Source of the DNA: Lachnospiraceae bacterium | GTDB taxonomy: Bacteria > Bacillota > Clostridia > Lachnospirales > Lachnospiraceae | Direction: 5' to 3' | Assembly (NCBI GenBank): GCA_017521985.1 | Contig: JAFXAZ010000009.1 | Coordinates: forward strand, 1-63,824 | DNA: 63,824 bases | Part shown: piece by piece, positions 42,685 to 50,303 of the stretch | Position numbering within the stretch: position 1 is the first letter of the stretch | Layout of the letters: each line of letters opens with the position of its first letter | Notes under the pieces: generated by a model | Told to the model about the DNA's origin: nothing | Database searches by the model: none | Seen by the model: only the letters and a program-made list of their open reading frames with translations | Position numbers and translations under genes: made by a program

Positions 42685-44411
42685 CATAAAAACTGTTCTA
42701 CATTCTGATACTGTATACCATCAACAGTTGCATTTTCACCGCGGTAAAGAACATATTTATCGGTGATTTTGCCAAATCGGTTTTCTATAATGGAGCATTT
42801 TTCAACGTCACGCAAGTAGCGTGTTTGTCTGTCTACGATTTGGTTGCTGTGTTTAATTTCATAAAGGCTGCAGCAGTGTTTACGGCTATCGTAGATTACT
42901 AAATCATATTCGCCACCGCTGTCAAATTTAAATTTGAATGCTTCTACGGTACGTGGAGCGGTTTTACACACTTCCAATAAAACGATGTCTTCCAGCATTC
43001 TGCCTTTGACATCATCAAGAATCTTAGAGGCAATATAAGCTTTGTCTTTTTCTGAAATGGATTTGAAATAAGCATCTTGTTTTAGGGAATGAACAAGTGA
43101 TTTTGCAATGGCATATCGCATGCCCGGTTGAGAAAACACAATGTGCTCCTCTTGTCTGCCGCTTTCATATCGCTCAAAGCAATTGACAATCAAATCCAAC
43201 ATGAGCAAATATTTTTTTACCTTATCTACATGCTCCTGTGTGACTTGAACCGTAGTTTCACTGGTTTCTTTGATCTCAATAATTACTTTTAAGCGTTGGA
43301 CAATTTCTCTTTCGTTTACATTGTAAAGAATGGTTGCATGGTCTTTTGGAAAGTCATGGAGTAGCAGCTCTTTGGCAGAGACTAAATCGTGAGATTTAAA
43401 TTCTTCTTGTACCACGCGGAGTACGAAGCGGTGGTTCATATTCTCTACAATGCGATTGATAACATTCGTTAGCTCGCCTTTATCATAAAGCTCACGTAGT
43501 TGATTGAAATACTCACCGTAATGGTCATTTTTCAAAGTGTGCTGAATATTTCGACTGATGGCAGTGTCAATATACTTTCTGGTGCTCTCATCATCTCGGA
43601 AGGCAACCTCATCAAACTCCACATCCGGATCATCCAGATTCATATTTTCCGGTTTCAGTGTACCACCATACTCAATGTAACGGTCTATGGAATGAAGGTC
43701 CAACAATCTTGCATATTCCTTAAAAGGTATAAAGGAGGTATGAATCATTACACTTCTATCATAGAGTTCATCTCTGTTTGCCATGGCAAAGCCTAGAGAG
43801 TCCGTGCCGGAAACAACAATTTTCATGCCCATCATGCTGAAGACATCCGAGAGCACGGCTGCTGTGTTGATAAAATCATTGAGAAGAGTGATTTCGTCAA
43901 TAAATACATATTTGTAACCCAGCTTGAAAAGGAGATGAAGATCCTTGGTCAAATAGGACATGTTATCTGTAGTTTGTACTTTAATGTAGGCGGTTTCCCG
44001 GATGGGTAGCTCACCAATCATTTGAAATACAAGGGTAGTTTTACCGGTTCTGCGCAGACCATATAAAATGCAGATTTTACCATCGTAAGCACCCTGTACA
44101 AATTTTTGCAGGGATTGGTAACAATTCCTCTTGGCATATTTTGCAACACTGTTTGCAAGTGCCTGCAGACCCAGGTCTGTTACCACATTTGTATGAAAAT
44201 GTACGTTTTTTTCGTCAGAGTAAAATGCGGATAGTCCTTTCGCATAGGCGCTCAGTCTCTGATAGATTGCGTTGTATTTGGCTGTATTTACCTTATTGGC
44301 ATTGTTTTCATAGTTCTGATAATTTCTGGTGGACATACCCAGATACTTTGCGCATTCCATTTGGTTCATGCCCTTAGATATTCGCAGTTCCTTTAAAGTC
44401 ATTGTTTTCAC
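42660..44411 (-). CDS. AAA ATPase (AAA_14/DUF4143-like) with N-terminal XRE-type helix-turn-helix
   Basis: This is a 583-residue protein. Residues about 5-50 form a DNA-binding HTH (LKELRISKGMNQMECAKYLGMSTRNYQNYE). From about 95 comes an AAA_14-type ATPase with Walker A YGLRRTGKTT near 121 and Walker B KYVFIDEITLL. The C-terminal domain (about 430-570) includes a restriction-like fold with DSGGEYDLVIYDS and YEIKHSN, typical of the DUF4143 group. Plain AAA_14-DUF4143 proteins are common in anaerobes, of unknown function; the fused HTH is less usual and suggests self-regulation. Three phased ACACGAAA boxes lie upstream of its promoter. Confidence 0.85.
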   Translation of the reverse strand: MKTMTLKELRISKGMNQMECAKYLGMSTRNYQNYENNANKVNTAKYNAIYQRLSAYAKGLSAFYSDEKNVHFHTNVVTDLGLQALANSVAKYAKRNCYQSLQKFVQGAYDGKICILYGLRRTGKTTLVFQMIGELPIRETAYIKVQTTDNMSYLTKDLHLLFKLGYKYVFIDEITLLNDFINTAAVLSDVFSMMGMKIVVSGTDSLGFAMANRDELYDRSVMIHTSFIPFKEYARLLDLHSIDRYIEYGGTLKPENMNLDDPDVEFDEVAFRDDESTRKYIDTAISRNIQHTLKNDHYGEYFNQLRELYDKGELTNVINRIVENMNHRFVLRVVQEEFKSHDLVSAKELLLHDFPKDHATILYNVNEREIVQRLKVIIEIKETSETTVQVTQEHVDKVKKYLLMLDLIVNCFERYESGRQEEHIVFSQPGMRYAIAKSLVHSLKQDAYFKSISEKDKAYIASKILDDVKGRMLEDIVLLEVCKTAPRTVEAFKFKFDSGGEYDLVIYDSRKHCCSLYEIKHSNQIVDRQTRYLRDVEKCSIIENRFGKITDKYVLYRGENATVDGIQYQNVEQFLCNLNAEKL

Positions 44412-44420
44412 CTCAACTAT

Positions 44421-44448
44421 ATTGTACCATACATAAATGAAAAAACAA
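44421..44448 (-). promoter_or_regulatory. Promoter of the HTH-AAA gene
   Basis: On the minus strand TTGTTT (44448-44443) and TACAAT (44426-44421) are 16 bases apart, about ten bases before the ATG at 44411. Confidence 0.5.
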
Positions 44449-44464
44449 GAGTTTTACATAAAAG

Positions 44465-44494
44465 TTTCGTGTATTTTTCGTGTTTCTTTCGTGT
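44465..44494 (-). promoter_or_regulatory. Three ACACGAAA boxes with an exact 11-bp period
   Basis: On the plus strand TTTCGTGT occurs at 44465, 44476 and 44487; on the coding strand of the HTH-AAA gene this reads ACACGAAA three times, all on nearly the same face of the helix. They sit about 17 bases upstream of the -35 box. The most likely reader is the HTH domain of that gene; this is inferred. Confidence 0.6.
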
Positions 44495-44513
44495 TTGCAA
44501 TAAAAGCCCCAAA

Positions 44514-45053
44514 TCAATCGTTAATATTTATTATCTTCGGGTTATCAAGAATCATAACCAAAATCGGTATTAACACAATCTGAACCACAATACCTGGAAT
44601 GGCATGGATAAAGGCACCTGCAAGAAAAGCGGCAAAGGTAAAGGTGCCGCCGCTTATGCCCATGCAAATCAGCATTGCCAAGCCCCAAACCAGTCTTCCG
44701 ATAATCATGGAAAGTAGCAGGGAGCAGTAAATGTAAGGCTTTTTGCGTGGAAGCAGTCTGTGCAGTAATCCGGAAATGGCGCCATATGTGGCAAGTTCAA
44801 ATGCCATACAAATTGCTTTTGGAAAAAGCGGAGGCATTCCCAAGGTAAGGGAACGAAAAAGAGGCGCAACAAAACCAACGGTAAGTCCCCAGGACCAACC
44901 GCAGAAATATCCGCAAAGAAGGATAGGAATATGTAATGGACAAAGCATGGAGCCAATCTCAGGAATTTGCCCGGTTAAAAACGGCATAACATAAGCAAGT
45001 GCCAGAAATAATGCCGAAAGAATCATTTTTCGTAAGTTATTATTTTTTTTCAT
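44514..45053 (-). CDS. ECF transporter S component (substrate unknown)
   Basis: This is a small membrane protein of about 179 residues with five to six hydrophobic segments. The opening NNLRKMILSALFLALAYVMPFL carries the short-residue helix typical of ECF S components that contact the T subunit, followed by the amphipathic PEIGSMLCPLHIPILLCGY segment. The later PLFPKAICMAFELATYGAISGLL resembles vitamin-uptake S components. The start is uncertain: ATG 45053 lacks a clear ribosome site, and a longer form from 45101 or 45119 is possible. No ECF A or T genes are nearby, as expected for group II modules. Confidence 0.8.
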   Translation of the reverse strand: MKKNNNLRKMILSALFLALAYVMPFLTGQIPEIGSMLCPLHIPILLCGYFCGWSWGLTVGFVAPLFRSLTLGMPPLFPKAICMAFELATYGAISGLLHRLLPRKKPYIYCSLLLSMIIGRLVWGLAMLICMGISGGTFTFAAFLAGAFIHAIPGIVVQIVLIPILVMILDNPKIININD

Positions 45054-45110
45054 AACGTTATGATACCACCAATGAACCGAATTGTCGAGAGGAAGTGTCA
45101 TATTAACCAC

Positions 45111-45140
45111 TTGACGCATCTCCCTTTCATGGCTTATACT
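45111..45140 (+). promoter_or_regulatory. Promoter of the phosphohexomutase gene
   Basis: TTGACG (45111-45116) and TATACT (45135-45140) are 18 bases apart, about 55 bases before the ATG at 45195. It lies in the divergent region shared with the ECF S gene. Confidence 0.65.
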
Positions 45141-45194
45141 GAATTTAGTGGGAATTACTAATTTTCCAAATAAAAAATAGGATAGGTGAGCACT

Positions 45195-46877
45195 ATGTAC
45201 ATGGATGATTACAAACGCTGGCTGGAAGCAGATTTGGAAGACACTGCTTTAAAGGCTGAATTAGAGGCCATTGCCGGCAATGAAGAAGAAATAAAGGATC
45301 GTTTTGCGGTTGCACTTGCATTTGGTACTGCAGGTCTACGTGGTGTATTGGGCGCAGGCTCTAACCGTATGAATATTTATGTAGTACGTCAGGCTACTCA
45401 GGGTCTTGCAAACTGGGTAAAGACTCAGGGAGGCAATCAGTTAGTTGCTATCAGCTACGACAGCCGTATTAACAGTGATGTGTTTGCAAAGAACGCAGCA
45501 TGTGTTTTGGCAGCAAATGGTATTAAGGTTCGTATTTACGACGCATTGATGCCGGTACCTGCACTGAGCTTTGCTACTCGTTACTACGAAGCAAATGCAG
45601 GTATTATGGTTACTGCTTCTCACAACCCGGCTAAGTACAATGGTTATAAGGCATACGGTCCGGATGGCTGTCAGATGACAGATGAAGCAGCGGACATCGT
45701 TTATGCAGAAATTCAAAAGACCGACATTCTCACAGGCGCAAAGATGATGAGCTTTGAAGAAGGTATGGCAGCAGGCCTTATCGAATATGTTGGTGATGAT
45801 TGTAAGGAAGCGCTTTACGAAGCAATTGAAGCTAGAAGCGTTCGTCCGGGGCTTTGCAAGACAGCAGGCTTAAAGCTTGTTTACTCTCCGTTAAATGGTT
45901 CCGGTTTAGTTCCGGTTATGCGTATTTTAAAGGATATCGGTATTGATGATGTTACCATCGTTCCGGAGCAGCAGTATCCGGATGGCAACTTCCCAACTTG
46001 TCCATATCCAAATCCGGAAATTTTCGAAGCACTTCGCTTAGGTCTTGAATTAGCAGTAAAAACAGACGCTGATCTTATGTTGGCAACAGACCCTGACGCT
46101 GACCGCGTGGGTATTGCAATTAAGTGTCCGGATGGTACATATGAACTGGTTTCCGGTAATGAAGTGGGTGTTCTTTTATTAGATTATATTTGTGCAGGCC
46201 GCATCGAAAACGGCACCATGCCAAAGAACCCTGTAGCAGTGAAGTCTATCGTTTCTACTCCTTTAGCAGATGCAGTAGCAGCGAATTACGGTGTAGAATT
46301 ACGCAGCGTATTAACCGGCTTTAAGTGGATTGGTGACCAGATTGCAGGCTTAGAAGCAGCCGGCGAAGTGGACCGTTTCATCTTCGGTTTCGAAGAAAGC
46401 TACGGTTACCTTGCAGGTCCTTACGTTCGTGATAAGGATGCTGTTATCGGTTCTATGTTAATTTGTGAAATGGCTGCTTACTACCGCAGTATTGGTTCTT
46501 CTATTAAGCAGCGCTTGGAAGAAATCTACGCGCAGTATGGCCGTTATTTAAATAAGGTTGACAGCTTTGAATTCCCTGGTCTTTCCGGTATGGATAAGAT
46601 GGCAGGTATCATGAACAGCCTTCGTGAAAACCCACCTGCAGAAATCGGTGGCTACAAGGTAGTAAAGGTTACGGATTACAAGAAACCGGAAGAAACCGGT
46701 CTTCCGGCAGCAAATGTTCTGATTTACGCTTTGGAAGGCGGCGCAACGGTAGTGGTTCGTCCATCCGGTACAGAGCCAAAGATTAAAACATACTTTACAA
46801 CTCTGGGTAAAGACCTTGCAGAAGCAGAAGCACAGAAAGCAGTATTGGCAGAGGCATTAAAGCCGTTGTTTGCATAA
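45195..46877 (+). CDS. Phosphoglucomutase/phosphomannomutase family protein
   Basis: This is a cytoplasmic alpha-D-phosphohexomutase of about 560 residues, interconverting glucose-1-P and glucose-6-P (or the mannose forms). The phosphoserine loop is GIMVTASHNPAKYNGYK (Ser near residue 141), the metal loop is ATDPDADRVGI, the sugar loop is GFEESYGYL, and the phosphate-binding loop RPSGTEPKIK lies near the C-terminus. The length fits the long Firmicutes PgcA-like branch. ATG 45195 is favoured by AGGTGAG just upstream; a second ATG at 45201 is possible. Codon use is strongly biased, as for well-expressed genes. Confidence 0.95.
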   Translation: MYMDDYKRWLEADLEDTALKAELEAIAGNEEEIKDRFAVALAFGTAGLRGVLGAGSNRMNIYVVRQATQGLANWVKTQGGNQLVAISYDSRINSDVFAKNAACVLAANGIKVRIYDALMPVPALSFATRYYEANAGIMVTASHNPAKYNGYKAYGPDGCQMTDEAADIVYAEIQKTDILTGAKMMSFEEGMAAGLIEYVGDDCKEALYEAIEARSVRPGLCKTAGLKLVYSPLNGSGLVPVMRILKDIGIDDVTIVPEQQYPDGNFPTCPYPNPEIFEALRLGLELAVKTDADLMLATDPDADRVGIAIKCPDGTYELVSGNEVGVLLLDYICAGRIENGTMPKNPVAVKSIVSTPLADAVAANYGVELRSVLTGFKWIGDQIAGLEAAGEVDRFIFGFEESYGYLAGPYVRDKDAVIGSMLICEMAAYYRSIGSSIKQRLEEIYAQYGRYLNKVDSFEFPGLSGMDKMAGIMNSLRENPPAEIGGYKVVKVTDYKKPEETGLPAANVLIYALEGGATVVVRPSGTEPKIKTYFTTLGKDLAEAEAQKAVLAEALKPLFA

Positions 46878-46896
46878 TTTGACTTCCAAAAGAAAG

Positions 46897-46950
46897 AATT
46901 CCTGCAAAAATCGATGTTATACATACATTGTATTTTTGCAGGAATTTTTA
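46897..46950 (+). terminator. Terminator of the phosphohexomutase gene
   Basis: AATTCCTGCAAAAAT (46897-46911) pairs with ATTTTTGCAGGAATT (46932-46946) around a 20-base loop, followed by TTTTA. Confidence 0.85.
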
Positions 46951-46987
46951 TAATCAGTTATCTGTTGTGAAAAATAAAAGGCAATAC

Positions 46988-47040
46988 TTGACTTATTAAG
47001 GTTGTTTTGCTATTATAATGATAAAAATATGACTTATTAA
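46988..47040 (+). promoter_or_regulatory. hipBA promoter flanked by direct repeats TGACTTATTAA
   Basis: TTGACT (46988-46993) and TATTAT (47011-47016) are 17 bases apart. The 11-mer TGACTTATTAA occurs at 46989-46999, over the -35 box, and at 47030-47040, between the -10 and the hipB start, 41 bases apart (about four helical turns). Such placement suits autorepression by the HipB-like protein. Confidence 0.6.
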
Positions 47041-47052
47041 TTTGGAGATTTT

Positions 47053-47409
47053 ATGAACATTTCAAATTACAAAAATGAAGAAGTTATCTTAATGGAAATA
47101 GGAAATCGTATTCAACAGTATCGTATTTCTTTAAATATCACACAATTAGAGCTGGCGCAAAAGTGCAATATTTCATTAAGAACAGTTGCTCGCATAGAAA
47201 TGGGATATGATACTAAAGTATCAAATTTAATTAAAATTTTAAATGAAATAGGTATTGCAGAAAATTTAGAGGTTTTAATTCCTGAACCTCAGCCTGATTA
47301 TAAGGCAATATTTGAAGAAAAAGCTATAAGAAAACGTGCAAGACCAAATAAGAAGAAATCAGATAATGTTTGGGTTTGGGAAGAGGACAAGGAGGACGGT
47401 AAAAGTTGA
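47053..47409 (+). CDS. hipB: HipB-like antitoxin (XRE-family HTH)
   Basis: This 118-residue protein has an HTH_3 domain at about residues 16-75: IGNRIQQYRISLNITQLELAQKC, then NISLRTVARIEMG as recognition helix, then SNLIKILNEIGIAENL. The C-terminal tail is strongly basic and then acidic (RKRARPNKKKSDN ... WEEDKEDGKS). The position directly before a hipA gene, with a TTGA overlap between stop and start, is that of the antitoxin-repressor of HipBA modules. GGAGA precedes the ATG. Confidence 0.88.
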   Translation: MNISNYKNEEVILMEIGNRIQQYRISLNITQLELAQKCNISLRTVARIEMGYDTKVSNLIKILNEIGIAENLEVLIPEPQPDYKAIFEEKAIRKRARPNKKKSDNVWVWEEDKEDGKS

Positions 47410-48698
47410 AAGATTTAAATACTGTTCGTGTTAAATTGTGGGGGACAACCATCGGCTATCTTCATCAAGAGAACAACGGGATGATAGGGTTTCAATATGA
47501 TGAAGAATTTCTAAAAAGTAATATTGAAATTTCGCCAATTAAAATGCCATTATCAACAGTAACTTATTCATTTCCTAATTTGAGAGAAGATACTTTTCAT
47601 GGTTTGCCGGGGATGATAGCAGATTCGCTTCCTGATAAATTTGGTAATATAATTATAAATAGATATTTAGAAAGTCAAGGAAGAGCATCTGACAGTTTAT
47701 CTGTTATAGAAAAACTTTGTTATACAGGTAAACGAGGCATGGGCGCATTAGAGTACGAGCCGGCACGAGAACTTGTCGCAATAAATGAAACAATTAATCT
47801 TGACGCATTAACAAAATTGGCATCTGAAATCTTGTCTGAAAAAGAGCAAATTCACATACAGAAGGATGATAATCTTATAGCTCAATTAATGGAGTCAGGA
47901 TCCTCTGTTGGTGGTGCAAGAGCAAAAACACTTATTGCGTGGAACCCTGAAATAAATGATATCCGTTCAGGGCAAATAAATGCCGGAAAGGGTTATGAAT
48001 ACTGGCTTTTAAAATTTGATAATATAAAAAACAATAAAGATAAGGATTCAAGACCAGATGATGGAGAATATACCAAAATAGAGTATGCTTATTATCTTAT
48101 GGCGCTCGATGCAGGGATTAAAATGAGTGAGTGCAGACTTTACAAAGAAAATGGCAGTGCTCATTTTATGACAAAACGTTTTGATAGAAAAGGAGTAAAA
48201 GGTGAGAAGCTTCATATGCAATCTCTTTGTGCTTTAGCTCATATGGATTTCAACTCTCCCAGAACTTATTCTTATGAAGAAACTTTCATCATAATGAAGC
48301 AAATTCAACTTCCATATAGTGATTTTATACAATTATTCAGAAGAATGGTATTTAATGAATATGCTAAAAATTATGATGACCACACGAAAAATATATCTTT
48401 CCTTATGGATAAAAAAGGGGTATGGTCATTATCACCCGCATACGATATAACATTCTCATATAGAAAAGATAGTATATGGGTTAAGGCACACCAAATGCTG
48501 ATTAATGGTAAGTCAGATAATATTACGGAGGATGATATTCTTGCAGTAGCGAAAAAAGTAGGAATAAAAAAATCTGATGCAATAAAAATTATAAAGCAAA
48601 TAAAAAACTCTGTATCTAAATGGAGTGTTTTTGCGAAAGAAGCCGGTATATCAGATCATAATATAAATAAAATTAATGAAATTTTAAACGCTAATTAA
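47406..48698 (+). CDS. hipA: HipA-family serine/threonine kinase toxin
   Basis: This is a 430-residue kinase of the HipA family. In E. coli, HipA phosphorylates glutamyl-tRNA synthetase and induces dormancy; the target here is unknown. The N-terminal subdomain (VKLWGTTIGYL ... FSFPNLREDTFHGLPGMIADSLPDKFG) is typical. The glycine-rich loop is SGSSVGGARAKTLI, the catalytic loop NYDDHTKNISF near residue 325, and the metal loop LSPAYDITFS. All key residues seem present, so the toxin is probably active. It starts at TTG overlapping the hipB stop, with GGAGG about ten bases upstream. The region is AT-rich relative to its neighbours, which may mean acquisition. Confidence 0.93.
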   Translation: MKDLNTVRVKLWGTTIGYLHQENNGMIGFQYDEEFLKSNIEISPIKMPLSTVTYSFPNLREDTFHGLPGMIADSLPDKFGNIIINRYLESQGRASDSLSVIEKLCYTGKRGMGALEYEPARELVAINETINLDALTKLASEILSEKEQIHIQKDDNLIAQLMESGSSVGGARAKTLIAWNPEINDIRSGQINAGKGYEYWLLKFDNIKNNKDKDSRPDDGEYTKIEYAYYLMALDAGIKMSECRLYKENGSAHFMTKRFDRKGVKGEKLHMQSLCALAHMDFNSPRTYSYEETFIIMKQIQLPYSDFIQLFRRMVFNEYAKNYDDHTKNISFLMDKKGVWSLSPAYDITFSYRKDSIWVKAHQMLINGKSDNITEDDILAVAKKVGIKKSDAIKIIKQIKNSVSKWSVFAKEAGISDHNINKINEILNAN

Positions 48699-48718
48699 TT
48701 TAGAATGTGGAGTTTATT

Positions 48719-50209
48719 ATGCGAAAATTTTTAAATAATCAAAACACATATAAAGTCATTGCCGCGGGGGCATTGGCACTTCTCATACTGGGTATCATAC
48801 CGCTCATATACATTGGGCGGTATGCACACCCTTGTGCAGATGATTTTACATATGGAATGTACACCCATGCAGTCTGGGAGGCTACGGGTTCCTTAAGACA
48901 GACCTTGTACTGGGCGTTTCGTCAAATTAAGATTTCTTATGATACCTGGCAGGGAACGTTTTCTTCTGCTTTTTTAATGGCACTTTCTCCGGCAATCTGG
49001 GGCGAGAATTGTTATATCTGGTCTCCGGTGATTTTGATTGGGATGCTGGTGTTTGCACATTTTACATTTGGCTATGTAGTCCTTGTAAAGCTGTTAAAGG
49101 CACCTAAAAGTATTTGGCTCATTATCAGCAGTCTGATTACCTTTTTGATGATAGAGTCTGTTCCAAGCCCGGTAAACGCGTACTATTGGTATAATGGTGC
49201 GGTGCATTATAACTTTATGCATGGCTGTGCAGTATTATTGTTTGCGGTCATGATTTATATTGAGGTAAGCAAGAAGCGTGCAGTCAACGTGTGGCTGTGT
49301 CTGGCAGCTTGTCTTTTAAGTGTGCTGTGTGCAGGAGCCAATTATTCTACCGGACTTTTGGGATTATTGGGGCTGACCTTTTTGGTAGTGCTTAAGTGGT
49401 TTCTGGGACAGAAAAGTGCCTGGAAACTCTTGCCTTGGAGCATATATGCTTTTTCTTTTTTCATGAGTGTAATAGCACCCGGCAACAATATTCGTCAGGA
49501 GAATTTCTCAAAGACCACGCCGTTCAAGGCAGTAACAGACTCTTTTATACAGGGAGTACACTGGTCTCGTCATTGGTTTACCTTACAGGTGTTTTTATTT
49601 ATGCTTTTATTGGCACCGTTTCTTTGGAAGGCTGTTAAGGAGACGAAGTTTGCCTTTCCGGTTCCCGTTGTGGTGACTTTACTCAGTATTTGTAGCATAT
49701 CTAGTATGTTTACGCCAAGCTTGTATGCCATGGGAGGCTCAGGGCCTGACCGACTGATTAATATTATCAAGTTGTGGTTTTTACTGTTGCTTTTTGTAAA
49801 CGAAGGGTACTGGCTTGGATATGTGGCGCGCTGGCTTAAAGATGGTGCACCGGCCCGGGCACTAAGACTTAAGGAGCATGTGGGTAGGATAGACGTCCGC
49901 TTTTACACTGCTATGATACTAGCTCTGTTGTTTCTAAGCTTTGTGATAAAGGTGGAGGACCGTTTATACGATTACAGTTCATATGGTGCATATGTATCCT
50001 TAAAAGCAGGTGAGGCTCAGGCTTTTGACAGAGAGTATAGGGAGAGGCTTGAAATCTTAAATGGTCCGGGAGATGAGGTTACCGTGAAAGCTTTTAAGGT
50101 GAAGCCGTGGTTACTCTTTTTTGATGATGTCAGAGAGGACTCATATAACTGGAGAAATGCTTCTGTTGCAGCTTGGTACGGTAAAATGCGGGTATATTTG
50201 GAAGAATAG
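48719..50209 (+). CDS. Multi-spanning membrane protein, DUF6056/GT-C-like
   Basis: This 496-residue protein has around ten hydrophobic segments. After the first helix comes IGRYAHPCADDFTYG, an Asp-Asp pair in the first large outside loop, as in GT-C glycosyltransferase-like families (DUF6056 type). A further loop has VNAYYWYNGAVHYNF. GT-C enzymes use lipid-linked sugars outside the membrane, so a role in cell-surface glycosylation is possible but unproven. ATG 48719 has GTGGAG six bases upstream. It lies 20 bases after hipA but is probably unrelated to it. Confidence 0.72.
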   Translation: MRKFLNNQNTYKVIAAGALALLILGIIPLIYIGRYAHPCADDFTYGMYTHAVWEATGSLRQTLYWAFRQIKISYDTWQGTFSSAFLMALSPAIWGENCYIWSPVILIGMLVFAHFTFGYVVLVKLLKAPKSIWLIISSLITFLMIESVPSPVNAYYWYNGAVHYNFMHGCAVLLFAVMIYIEVSKKRAVNVWLCLAACLLSVLCAGANYSTGLLGLLGLTFLVVLKWFLGQKSAWKLLPWSIYAFSFFMSVIAPGNNIRQENFSKTTPFKAVTDSFIQGVHWSRHWFTLQVFLFMLLLAPFLWKAVKETKFAFPVPVVVTLLSICSISSMFTPSLYAMGGSGPDRLINIIKLWFLLLLFVNEGYWLGYVARWLKDGAPARALRLKEHVGRIDVRFYTAMILALLFLSFVIKVEDRLYDYSSYGAYVSLKAGEAQAFDREYRERLEILNGPGDEVTVKAFKVKPWLLFFDDVREDSYNWRNASVAAWYGKMRVYLEE

Positions 50210-50219
50210 CAGGAAAATA

Positions 50220-50286
50220 TTGACAACTGTATAATAGGAATCATAAAATAGTTGCAAGTGAAATTGTTTCATTTGCAACTATTTTT
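50220..50286 (+). promoter_or_regulatory. Promoter and hairpin ahead of the ABC exporter genes
   Basis: TTGACA (50220-50225) and TAAAAT (50244-50249) are 18 bases apart. AAATAGTTGCAA (50246-50257) pairs with TTGCAACTATTT (50273-50284), with inner GTGAAA/TTTCAT arms, and a short T run follows. The hairpin may terminate the membrane-protein gene or act as an attenuator for the exporter. Confidence 0.5.
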
Positions 50287-50303
50287 GTGCGAGGAATTAC
50301 AAA

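Noticed and set aside
50220-50235. TTGACA and TATAAT as one promoter before the ABC exporter
   Set aside because: The two boxes are only four bases apart; TTGACA with TAAAAT at 50244 is the workable pair.
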